A stretch of DNA of 64,000 nucleotides from Lichenicola sp964247725 (lineage in GTDB: Bacteria; Pseudomonadota; Alphaproteobacteria; Acetobacterales; Acetobacteraceae), in assembly GCA_964247725.1 (NCBI GenBank), contig CAXTVM010000002.1, forward strand, positions 62,001-126,000. The letters are read 5' to 3'. The notes under the pieces were generated by a model that saw only the letters and a list, made by a program, of their open reading frames with translations, was not told the origin of the DNA and did not search any database. Shown piece after piece: positions 35,299 through 42,806 of the stretch. The position numbers were made by a program, and so were the translations under genes. Numbering within the stretch: position 1 is the stretch's first letter; each line of letters starts with the position of its first letter.

Positions 35299-36338
35299 AC
35301 CGCCGGCTCCAGCAGGCAGGCATCGCCGTACGAGTAGAAGCGGTAGCCCTCCGCGATGGCATGCGCGTAGGCGGCGCGGATGCGGTCCTGGCCGGCGAAG
35401 GCGCAGACCAGCATGAACAGGGTCGAGCGCGGCAGGTGGAAGTTGGTCAGCAGCAGGTCCGCAGCGCGGAAGCGGTGGCCGGGCAGGATGAACAGGTCGG
35501 TGTCGCCGTCGAACGCGCGCATGCGGCCGTCGGCGCCGGCGGCGCTCTCCAGCAGCCGCAGCGAGGTGGTGCCGACGGCGACGATGCGGCCGCCGTGGTC
35601 GCGAGCGGCGTTGATCGCGTCCGCGGCCGCCTGCGTGACGACGCCGCGCTCGGGGTGCATCCGGTGCGCCGACACCGCGTCCTCCCGCATCGGCAGGAAG
35701 GTGCCGGCGCCGACATGCAGCGTGACGCTCGCTTGCGACACGCCGCGGGCCTGCACCGCGTCCAGCAGCGCCGGGGTGAAGTGCAGCCCGGCGGTGGGGG
35801 CGGCGACGGCACCGTCCTTGCGCGCGAACACCGTCTGGTAGTCGGCCGCGTCGGCGTCGGTGGGGCCGGCCGGACGCTCGATGTAGGGCGGCAGCGCCAG
35901 CCGGCCGGCGTCGCGCAGGAAGGCGTCGAAGGCGGCGCCTTCCGCCGAGAAGCGCAGCGCCGCGGTCCCGTCCCCGCCCAGCGCCGCCACCGTCGCGGTG
36001 ACTGCGCCGCCGTCGAAGCGCAGCAGGTCGCCAGGACGCAGCCGGCGAGCGTTGCGCACCAGCGCATGCCAGCCGCCATCGGGCAGCGGACGGTCCAGGG
36101 TGACGCCGACGCGCGCCTCGCCGCGCCGGGCCCTAAGCTGGGCCTGGATCACGCGGGTGTCGTTGGCGACCAGCAGGTCGCCGGCGCGCAGCAGGGCGGG
36201 CAGGTCGCGCACCCGGAGGTCGGCGTCGCCATCCACCCCGACATGCAGCAGCCGCGCCGCCTCGCGCGGGCGCGCCGGCGCCTGCGCGATGCGGTCGCGC
36301 GGCAGGCTGAAGTCGAACTCCGAGGCGAGCAGCGTCAT
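35295..36338 (-). CDS. queA: SAM:tRNA ribosyltransferase-isomerase QueA
   Basis: This 347-residue enzyme adds the epoxycyclopentanediol ring to preQ1 in tRNA using S-adenosylmethionine. Family motifs include FDFSLPRDRIAQAPARPREA, LLVANDTRVIQAQL, GRLALPPYIERPA, TVFARKDGAVAAPTAGLHFT, VTLHVGAGTF and LLTNFHLPRSTLFML. Length matches E. coli QueA. It is the first gene of queA-tgt-queG-RHH. The region just before its ATG holds a small hairpin and no clear free ribosome-binding site. Confidence 0.98.
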   Translation of the reverse strand: MTLLASEFDFSLPRDRIAQAPARPREAARLLHVGVDGDADLRVRDLPALLRAGDLLVANDTRVIQAQLRARRGEARVGVTLDRPLPDGGWHALVRNARRLRPGDLLRFDGGAVTATVAALGGDGTAALRFSAEGAAFDAFLRDAGRLALPPYIERPAGPTDADAADYQTVFARKDGAVAAPTAGLHFTPALLDAVQARGVSQASVTLHVGAGTFLPMREDAVSAHRMHPERGVVTQAAADAINAARDHGGRIVAVGTTSLRLLESAAGADGRMRAFDGDTDLFILPGHRFRAADLLLTNFHLPRSTLFMLVCAFAGQDRIRAAYAHAIAEGYRFYSYGDACLLEPAV

Positions 36339-36342
36339 GCGG

Positions 36343-36360
36343 GCAGGATTTAGGTCCTGC
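36343..36360 (-). promoter_or_regulatory. Hairpin 4 nt upstream of the queA start codon
   Basis: In the mRNA, GCAGGA, loop CCUAAA, UCCUGC forms a perfect 6-bp stem. The only AGGA near the start sits in the left arm and would be paired. It does not fit a preQ1-I riboswitch (no A-rich tail pairing into the loop). Function is unproven. Confidence 0.35.
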
Positions 36361-36424
36361 GGTGGGCCACGACCAGCGTCGTGATCCTGGCGCGATCTGT
36401 GAGGACGTGGTGTGACGGCGCGCC

Positions 36425-37786
36425 ATGCCCCCGACCGTCGACCTGTCCCGTCCGCTCTGGCGGAGCTTCCTCGCCTTCCTCGGGCCGATGATGCTCAGCA
36501 ACATCCTGCAGGCGCTGTCGGGCACCGTCAGCAGCATCTATCTCGGCCAGATGATCGGCCCGGACGCGCTGGCCGCCGCCGGCGTGTTCTTCCCGATCGT
36601 GTTCTTCTTCATCTCGCTGGTGATCGGCATGGGCGCCGGCGCCTCGGTGCTGATCGGGCAGGCCTGGGGGGCGGGGGACCGGGACCAGGTCAAGCGCGTC
36701 GCCGGCACCACGCTCGGCGCCGCGCTGCTGGTCGGGCTCGCGATGGCGGCGGCGCTGACGCCGGCGGCGGGCTGGATGCTGCGCGGGCTGGCGACGCCGC
36801 CGCGCGTGCTGCCGGGCGCCATCGCTTATGCCGGCGTGATCCTGGCCTTCAGCCCGGTGTTCTTCGCCTTCCTGCTGATGACCCAGCTGCTGCGCGGCGT
36901 CGGCGACACGGTGACGCCGCTCTGGACGCTGGCGCTGTCGATCGCGATCGCGGTGGTGCTGACGCCGGCGCTGATCCGCGGCTGGCTCGGCCTGCCCCGG
37001 CTCGGCGTCGCCGCCGCCGCCTGGTCGGCCGCGATCTCGTGGACCGTCACGACCGCCTGGCTGATGCTGCACCTGCGCCGCCGCCGCCATCCGCTGGCGC
37101 CGGACGCGATCTTCCTCGGCGCGATGTGGCCGCGGCTGTCGATCCTGCGGGTGGTGCTGCGGCTGGGCATCCCGTCGGCGTTGCAGATGGTGATGATGGC
37201 CCTGGCGGAGATGGTGCTGCTGGGCCTGGTCAACCGCTTCGGGGCGGCGGCGACCACCGCCTACGGCGCGGTGAACCAGGTGCTCGCCTACACCCAGTTC
37301 CCGGCGCTGTCGGTGGCGATCACGGTGACGATCCTGAGCGCGCAGACGATCGGCGCCGGCCGCGTCGATCGTCTGGCGGCGATCCTGCGCGCCGGCCTGC
37401 TGATCAACCTGCTGCTCACCGGCACGCTGGTGCTGCTGGCCTACTTGTTCTCGGGCAGCCTGGTCCGGCTGTTCGTCGCCGACGCGGCGATCCGCCTGCT
37501 GACGCAGCGGCTGCTGCACATCGTGCTGTGGAGCGCCGTGGTCTATGGCGCCGCTTCGATCCTGTCCGGGCAGATGCGGGCCAGCGGCGACGTGATGGTG
37601 CCGACCGCGCTGTCGATCCTGGCGATCCTGGCGGTCGAGGTGCCGGTCGCCTGGGTGCTGAGCGGCGCGATCGGGATCGATGGCGTCTGGATCGGCTATC
37701 CTGCGAGCTTCGTCGCCATGTTGCTGCTGCAGTATGGGTACTTCCGGCTGCGCTGGCGGCACCAGCCGATTGCCCGGCTGGCGTGA
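36425..37786 (+). CDS. MATE-family multidrug/toxin efflux protein
   Basis: This 453-residue inner-membrane exporter is predicted to have about 12 helices, with no signal peptide. The N half shows FLGPMMLSNILQALSGTVSS, IYLGQMIGPDALAAAGVF and GMGAGASVLIGQAWGAGD, typical of NorM/DinF-type MATE proteins, which extrude cationic compounds in exchange for Na+ or H+. It is divergent from queA with 86 bp between. The start codon is ATG without a strong ribosome-binding site. The stop is 14 bp before repeat copy C. The substrate cannot be inferred. Confidence 0.94.
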   Translation: MPPTVDLSRPLWRSFLAFLGPMMLSNILQALSGTVSSIYLGQMIGPDALAAAGVFFPIVFFFISLVIGMGAGASVLIGQAWGAGDRDQVKRVAGTTLGAALLVGLAMAAALTPAAGWMLRGLATPPRVLPGAIAYAGVILAFSPVFFAFLLMTQLLRGVGDTVTPLWTLALSIAIAVVLTPALIRGWLGLPRLGVAAAAWSAAISWTVTTAWLMLHLRRRRHPLAPDAIFLGAMWPRLSILRVVLRLGIPSALQMVMMALAEMVLLGLVNRFGAAATTAYGAVNQVLAYTQFPALSVAITVTILSAQTIGAGRVDRLAAILRAGLLINLLLTGTLVLLAYLFSGSLVRLFVADAAIRLLTQRLLHIVLWSAVVYGAASILSGQMRASGDVMVPTALSILAILAVEVPVAWVLSGAIGIDGVWIGYPASFVAMLLLQYGYFRLRWRHQPIARLA

Positions 37787-37800
37787 TTGCATGAGGAAGC

Positions 37801-37952
37801 AAGGCCAGAGGCTTTGCTCCTAGACCCCACTGAGGCCGCGGGCCCTAGGCCCCGATTCGTTAGGGTTAGGCCTTCATGCCGGGACGGTCTCCTTAACGAA
37901 TCGGGGTTTGAGGCCCGCGGCCCCAACGAGTCGAGGGCAGCGCCCTGACCTT
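37801..37952. repeat. Intergenic inverted-repeat element, copy C
   Basis: This 152-bp element from AAGGCC to GACCTT has self-complementary ends, internal GGGCCGCGGGCCC-like hairpins and inner arms CCCCGATTCGTTA / TAACGAATCGGGG. It is the same subtype and orientation as copies E and F. It lies between the two MATE genes. Confidence 0.8.
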
Positions 37953-38001
37953 CTCCTCGCGGAGATAGCGGCCGGCAGCCGTTGGTGGCAGAACCGGCGG
38001 G

Positions 38002-39441
38002 GTGACAACGACCCTCCAGTCCGCGAGCCGCCGGCGCGCCCGGTTCTGCACCGGCTCGATCCTGCGGCACACCGTGGTGATGGCCGGCACTGGGGCGATC
38101 GGGCTGGTGGCGGTGTTCGTCGTCGACCTGCTCAACCTGTTCTACATCTCGCTGCTCGGCGACCGCGCGCTCACCGCCGCGATCGGCTTTGCCGGCGCCG
38201 TCGGCATGCTGCAGCTGTCGATCTCGATCGGCATGTCGATCGGGCTCGGCGCCGTGGTGTCGCGCCTGATCGGCGCCGAGCGACACGCCGAGGCGCGCGC
38301 GGTCGCGACCTCGGCGCTGGTGGTGATGGCCGCGATCATGCTGGTGATCGGGCTCGCCACCGTGGCGCTGCTGTACCCGATCCTGCGCCTGCTCGGCGCC
38401 GGCGGCGACAGCATGGCGGCGGTGGCGCGCTACGTCCGCATCGTCTCGCCGTTCCTGCCGCTGATCACCCTGGGGATGGGGTTCTCGGCGCTGCTGCGCG
38501 CGGTCGGCGCCGCGCGGCGCTCGATGACGGTGACGCTGTGGGGCGCTGCGGTCGCCGCCTGCCTCGATCCGGCGCTGATCCTGGGGCTGCATCTGGGGCT
38601 GGTGGGTGCCGGGCTCTCCACTGTGGCGTCCCGCGGCACCGCGGCGCTGCTGGGGGGCTTGAGCGCCCGGCGGCACGACATGCTGCAATGGCCGGCCCCA
38701 CGACGGCTGCTGCCGGACGCGCGGCTGGCGGCGCGGGTGGCGATGCCAGCGATCCTGACCAACCTCGCCACCCCGGTCGGCGGCGCCTACGTCACCCATT
38801 CGCTGGCCGGCTTCGGGCTGGCGGCGGTGGCGGGCCAGGCGACCATCGACCGTATCACGCCGGTAGCGTTTGCCTTCATCTTCGCGCTGACCGGGTCGGT
38901 CGGACCGATCATGGGCCAGAACATGGGCGCTGGGCTGATCGGGCGGGTGCGCGAGACGCTGCGCGCGTCGCTGCTGCTGGTGCTGGGCTGCGTGCTGGCG
39001 ATGTGGGCGCTGCTGGCGCTGTTCCAGGACCAGGTGGTCGCGCTGTTCTCGGCCACCGGCAATACGGCCGTGCTGATCCACGTGTTCTGCTCGCTGACAG
39101 TGGCGGGCTTCCTGTGGGTGGGGGCGCTGTTCGTGGCCAACGCCGCGTTCAACAACTTGGGCTTCCCGCTGCTCTCGACGCTGTTCAACTGGGGCCGCGC
39201 CACGCTGGGGACGATCCCGTTCGTCGCCATCGGGCGGCAGTATGGCCCGGTTGGCGTGCTGCTGGGCCAGGCCTCCGGCGGCATCGTGTTCGGCACGCTG
39301 GCCGCGATCACCGCCTTCGTGGTGACGCGCCGGCTGCGGCCGAACCCGGCCGGGCCGGGAGCGATGTTCGACATTCCCGGAGGTACGGGCAAGGCGGCGA
39401 TGGCCGAGCTGTCGGAGCTGCAGGGCCGGGAGCCGTCCTGA
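38002..39441 (+). CDS. MATE-family efflux protein, second and distinct
   Basis: This 479-residue protein of about 12 helices contains LGDRALTAAIGFAGAVGML, SIGLGAVVSRLIGAERH, MGFSALLRAVGAARRSM and NMGAGLIGRVRE, as in the MATE/MatE family. It is only distantly similar to the MATE protein upstream, so the two are not a recent duplication. Start GTG at 38002 with a GGCGGG stretch just before it; the start is not certain. Separated from the first MATE gene by repeat copy C. Substrate unknown. Confidence 0.92.
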   Translation: MTTTLQSASRRRARFCTGSILRHTVVMAGTGAIGLVAVFVVDLLNLFYISLLGDRALTAAIGFAGAVGMLQLSISIGMSIGLGAVVSRLIGAERHAEARAVATSALVVMAAIMLVIGLATVALLYPILRLLGAGGDSMAAVARYVRIVSPFLPLITLGMGFSALLRAVGAARRSMTVTLWGAAVAACLDPALILGLHLGLVGAGLSTVASRGTAALLGGLSARRHDMLQWPAPRRLLPDARLAARVAMPAILTNLATPVGGAYVTHSLAGFGLAAVAGQATIDRITPVAFAFIFALTGSVGPIMGQNMGAGLIGRVRETLRASLLLVLGCVLAMWALLALFQDQVVALFSATGNTAVLIHVFCSLTVAGFLWVGALFVANAAFNNLGFPLLSTLFNWGRATLGTIPFVAIGRQYGPVGVLLGQASGGIVFGTLAAITAFVVTRRLRPNPAGPGAMFDIPGGTGKAAMAELSELQGREPS

Positions 39442-39555
39442 GCGGCAGGCATTGCCCCCGCGTCCCGTCCGGGAGTCGCCGGAACAGCCGCCCAAGGCAT
39501 TATCCGATCGGACGGGATTGCTCAATCGGAGAAAGATGCTTGCAAAGACAATAAA

Positions 39556-39598
39556 CTAGAGCATGATCCTGAACCTATGCAATCGGATCACGCTCTAG
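39556..39598. repeat. Short inverted repeat, second family, copy R1, overlapping the GST-like gene's end
   Basis: CTAGAGCATGATCC (39556-39569) and GGATCACGCTCTAG (39585-39598) pair with one mismatch around a 15-nt loop. The right arm contains the TAG stop of the leftward gene at 39595-40248. The loop CCTATGCAATC also occurs, in variant form, in copy R2. Confidence 0.75.
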
Positions 39599-40248
39599 AG
39601 CCCCATGTCGAGGCCCGCCTTGCGGGCGGCCTCGCGTTCCCTGGCCAGCGCGCGCTGGACGCTGGGCCGTGCCCGCACCCGCTCGGCGTGACCGAGCAAG
39701 CCGGGGTAGTGCTCGAGTGGGAAGCCGCCCAGCGCCGCCGTGCTGTAGGCCCAGTAGAGATAGACGTCGACGATCGACCAGCGCTCGCCGTACCACCAGC
39801 CGTCGCCGATCCGCGCCGCCATGGCGGCGCATTCGTGCGCGAACTTCTCGGTGCCATCGGCCTTGATGCCGTCGGTCTCGCCCTTGGTGTAGCGGACTGG
39901 GGCGCGCACCTGGCGCACGATCGGATGGATGGTGCTGGAGCACCACACGAGGTCGGTCAGGCCCTGGTTGTCGCGGATCGGATCGTCGTGATGCGGCAGC
40001 AGTCCGGCGGCGCCGTGCTGCCGGTCGAGGAAGAACAGGATCGCCGCGTTCTCGGTCATGACCTGGCCGTCATGCACCAGCGTGGGCACCTTGCCCTTTG
40101 GGTTGAGCTCCAGATACTCGGGCCGCTTCTGCCCGCCGGCGCCGAGGTTGACGAAGCGGTCGGTGAAGGCGAGGCCGATTTCCTCCAGCGCGGTCATCGT
40201 GACCCGCGAGCAGGAGCCCGGACATTGGAACAGGATCGTCTCGGCCAT
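39595..40248 (-). CDS. Glutathione S-transferase-like protein
   Basis: This 217-residue protein has a thioredoxin-like N domain with CPGSCSRVTMTALEEIG (the position of the catalytic Ser/Cys), LNPKGKVPTLVHDG with the cis-Pro, and MTENAAILFFLD, where Glu/Asn contact glutathione. A helical C domain follows, with WSIVDVYLYWAY. It resembles the broad GST family rather than a named class. ATG at 40248 with GAGG 8 nt upstream. Its stop codon lies inside repeat R1. Its substrate is unknown. Confidence 0.9.
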   Translation of the reverse strand: MAETILFQCPGSCSRVTMTALEEIGLAFTDRFVNLGAGGQKRPEYLELNPKGKVPTLVHDGQVMTENAAILFFLDRQHGAAGLLPHHDDPIRDNQGLTDLVWCSSTIHPIVRQVRAPVRYTKGETDGIKADGTEKFAHECAAMAARIGDGWWYGERWSIVDVYLYWAYSTAALGGFPLEHYPGLLGHAERVRARPSVQRALAREREAARKAGLDMGL

Positions 40249-40315
40249 GGGTGCTGCCTCGTATTGCGTGACGAAGCATAGGTTGGTATCCCGCCGCGAT
40301 CCAGGCGTTCGGACC

Positions 40316-41002
40316 GTGGTGCGCCACAAGTCGTCCACCGTGAGCGTCCTGCCGCATCACCTGCGGCAGCTCGAGGCCGCTTTGACCGATCGCGATCTCG
40401 CCGGCGGCGCCATGCTGCCCACCGAGCTCGACGGCTTCATCGCCGGGCTCCTTGTCTGCCCGGAGGCGATCACCCGATCCGAATGGCTCGGCGTGGCCCT
40501 GGGGACCATGGAGGCTGTGGATGCGGCCGGACGGCCGGACTGCGTCCGCCTGGCGCTCGCGCATCACGACAGCGTCGCCCTCGCCCTCGCCCTCATCCCC
40601 GCCTTTGCCTCCGCCCTCGCGTTCGACCCGACCGACCATTACGCGCCGGTGCTGGACGTCGATCCCGTCAGTGGCGAGCTCCTCTGGGAGCTGTGGGCGG
40701 ACGGGTTCGGGCGCGCCATGGCGCTCCGCCCCGACGCCTGGCCGGCGGTGGCGCAGGACCAGGCGGAGCGAGAGGCCGCGACGGCGCTGGCCGGCCTGGA
40801 GGGGCTGGTGGCGCTCGCCACCCGCGTCGGCGGGACGGATCCGGACGCGCTGCCGGTCGCCGCCCTCACCGCGGCGGCGCCGGCACTGATCCCCGGCTGG
40901 ATCGAGGCGCTGGCCCGCCGGCGGCTGCGGCAAGCGGCGCGGGCCGGACGCTGCCGTTGCGGCTCGCACCGATCCTACGGGATGTGCTGCGGCCTCAACT
41001 GA
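40316..41002 (+). CDS. UPF0149 (YecA/YgfB-type) protein with C-terminal Cys-rich tail
   Basis: About 228 residues. The N-terminal and central helical part follows the UPF0149/YecA fold (LPTELDGFIAGLLVCPEAI, SEWLGVALG). The last 20 residues hold CRCGSHRSYGMCCG, a zinc-binding SEC-C-like motif, as in YecA. The start is uncertain: tandem GTGs at 40316 and 40319 or a GTG at 40340; none has a clear ribosome-binding site. YecA-family proteins with this tail are linked to ribosome/SecA interactions; the role here is inferred only. Confidence 0.82.
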   Translation: MVRHKSSTVSVLPHHLRQLEAALTDRDLAGGAMLPTELDGFIAGLLVCPEAITRSEWLGVALGTMEAVDAAGRPDCVRLALAHHDSVALALALIPAFASALAFDPTDHYAPVLDVDPVSGELLWELWADGFGRAMALRPDAWPAVAQDQAEREAATALAGLEGLVALATRVGGTDPDALPVAALTAAAPALIPGWIEALARRRLRQAARAGRCRCGSHRSYGMCCGLN

Positions 41003-41026
41003 GCCTCTCGATTGGAACTTGAGGGC

Positions 41027-42766
41027 TTAGGCGAACAGGCTGTCCGGCAGCCAGGGCCGGTGCGCCTCCAGCAGCTCGTCGACCAGGTGCCCGATCTGGT
41101 CGGGATCGAGTTCGGCCGCGGTGTGCGGATCTAGCATGGCGGCGTGATAGACGTGCTCGCGGCGACCGGTCAGCGCCGCCTCGACGGCGAGCGACTGCAC
41201 GTTCACGTTGGTCTGCATCAGCGCCGCCAGCTGCGGCGGCAGCGGGCCGACGCGGACCGGCCGCAGCCCGTTGCCGTCGACAAGGCACGGCACCTCGACG
41301 CAGGCGTCGCGGGGCAGGTTGTCGATCAGGCCGTCGTTGGGGACGTTGCCGTACACCACCGCCGGCTGCCCGGTCTCGATCGCGTTGATGATGCGCCCAC
41401 CGTATTCGTTGCTGGGGCGCACGGAGATTGGCCGCGACGGGTCCTGCAGCCGACGCCGCTGCTCCTCCCAGTCGGCGATCTGCAGCTCGCAGCGGCGCGG
41501 ATACTCGTCGAGCGGGATGCGGAGCCGGTCGATGAGGTTCTCGCGGCCGCGGCCGATGTACCACGGCACATACTCGGCGAAGTGCTCGCTTGATTCCGTA
41601 ACGAAATAGCCCAGCCGCCGCAGCACGTCGTAGCGCACCTGGTCGTGCGGCGGCATCCGTCCCGTCGCCCCCACCTCGCGGAGGCGCGGGTAGAGGTCCT
41701 CAGCTCCGCACCGGAAGCGGAGGTAGAACGCCATGTGGTTGATGCCGGCGGCTAGGTAGTCGACCGCCTCCAGCGGCACGCCGACCGCCTGCGCCAGCTC
41801 CGCCGCGGTGCCCTGCACGCTGTGGCACAGACCCACGGTGCGGACCCGGCTGCTGCGGGCGAGCGCCCAGCAGTTCATCGCCATCGGGTTGACGTAGTTG
41901 AGGTGCAGCACGTCCGGACAGCACCGCTCCATCTCGCGAACCATGCCGGTCAGCACCGGGATCGTCCGCAGCGCCCGCATGATGCCGCCGATGCCGAGCG
42001 TGTCGCCGATGGTCTGGCGGAGGCCGTAGCGGTTCGGGATGTCGAAGTCGGTCACCGTGCAGGGCCGGTAGCCGCCGACCTGGATCATGTTGATGGCGTA
42101 GTCGGCGCCGTCGAGCGCCCGGCCCAGCTCCGTCGTCGCCTCGATCCGCGCCTGCACGCCGAGCGCCTGCACGATGCGGGCGGCCACCGCGGCCGAGGTC
42201 TGCAGCCGTTCCGGGTCGATGTCGTGCAGCAGGATGTGGCTGGCCGACAGCGCCGGCTCGCTCAGGATGTCGCCGAGCAGGTTCTTAGCGAACACCGTGC
42301 TCCCGGCGCCGATGAAGGCGATGCGCCGCGGCCGCGTCGGACCGGCCCTGGGCCGAAGGACGGCGCTGGTCGTAGTCGGCGTGATCCAGGGTGCCTCGGG
42401 CCTGGCCTCGAGCCGGCGCAGCCGATCCATGGCATGGTCATGCAGGGCCTGCTCGCGCACCGGCGGGAAGATCTCGAGCGGCCGCTCCAGCCCGGCGGCG
42501 TCGACCGCGACGATCGCCACGCCGCCGCCCAGCAGCTCGTCGGTGGTGGCCACCTCCGAGCAATCGAGCGTGAAGGCGGCCCGGATGGCGGGATCATGGG
42601 TGATGTCGAGCCGCGGGCCGGACGGCTCGGTCCGCGCCAGCAGGTCGCCACCCCGGCGCGCCTCGATCCGCAGGTCGTCGGCATAGCGGCCGTCGCCGCT
42701 GCGGACCGCCCAGCCGCTGATCAGCCCGGGCAGGCCGAAGCCGTCGATCGCGCCGAAGATCTCCAT
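41027..42766 (-). CDS. GH4-family alpha-galactosidase/glucosidase-like protein with N-terminal accessory domain
   Basis: A 579-residue protein. Residues about 1-95 form a beta-rich accessory segment (GAIDGFGLPGLISGW...), as in several glycosyltransferases of this locus. The rest is GH4: an NAD-binding Rossmann start IAFIGAGSTVFAKNL (about 147), ILLHDID, YVNPMAMNCWA, the metal-binding Cys in GLCHSVQG and His in AGINHMAFYL, and VPNDGLIDNLPRDACVEVP. GH4 enzymes use NAD+ and Mn2+ to hydrolyse alpha-linked sugars. It is unusual that a hydrolase carries this accessory segment in a biosynthetic locus. Start ATG at 42766 is favoured; an ATG at 42778 is nearer the AAGGAG. Confidence 0.93.
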   Translation of the reverse strand: MEIFGAIDGFGLPGLISGWAVRSGDGRYADDLRIEARRGGDLLARTEPSGPRLDITHDPAIRAAFTLDCSEVATTDELLGGGVAIVAVDAAGLERPLEIFPPVREQALHDHAMDRLRRLEARPEAPWITPTTTSAVLRPRAGPTRPRRIAFIGAGSTVFAKNLLGDILSEPALSASHILLHDIDPERLQTSAAVAARIVQALGVQARIEATTELGRALDGADYAINMIQVGGYRPCTVTDFDIPNRYGLRQTIGDTLGIGGIMRALRTIPVLTGMVREMERCCPDVLHLNYVNPMAMNCWALARSSRVRTVGLCHSVQGTAAELAQAVGVPLEAVDYLAAGINHMAFYLRFRCGAEDLYPRLREVGATGRMPPHDQVRYDVLRRLGYFVTESSEHFAEYVPWYIGRGRENLIDRLRIPLDEYPRRCELQIADWEEQRRRLQDPSRPISVRPSNEYGGRIINAIETGQPAVVYGNVPNDGLIDNLPRDACVEVPCLVDGNGLRPVRVGPLPPQLAALMQTNVNVQSLAVEAALTGRREHVYHAAMLDPHTAAELDPDQIGHLVDELLEAHRPWLPDSLFA

Positions 42767-42806
42767 GACGGGTGGCATCTCCTTGATCTGCCGCGATCAG
42801 TCCGGC

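Noticed and set aside
34175..35362. N-terminal extension of the QueG reading frame over tgt
   Set aside because: It overlaps the complete tgt gene in another frame; QueG starts at the GTGA junction.
37696..39525. A 609-codon minus-strand frame opposite the MATE genes
   Set aside because: The product is Gln/Arg/His-rich low-complexity sequence antisense to a membrane-protein gene, typical of a shadow frame.
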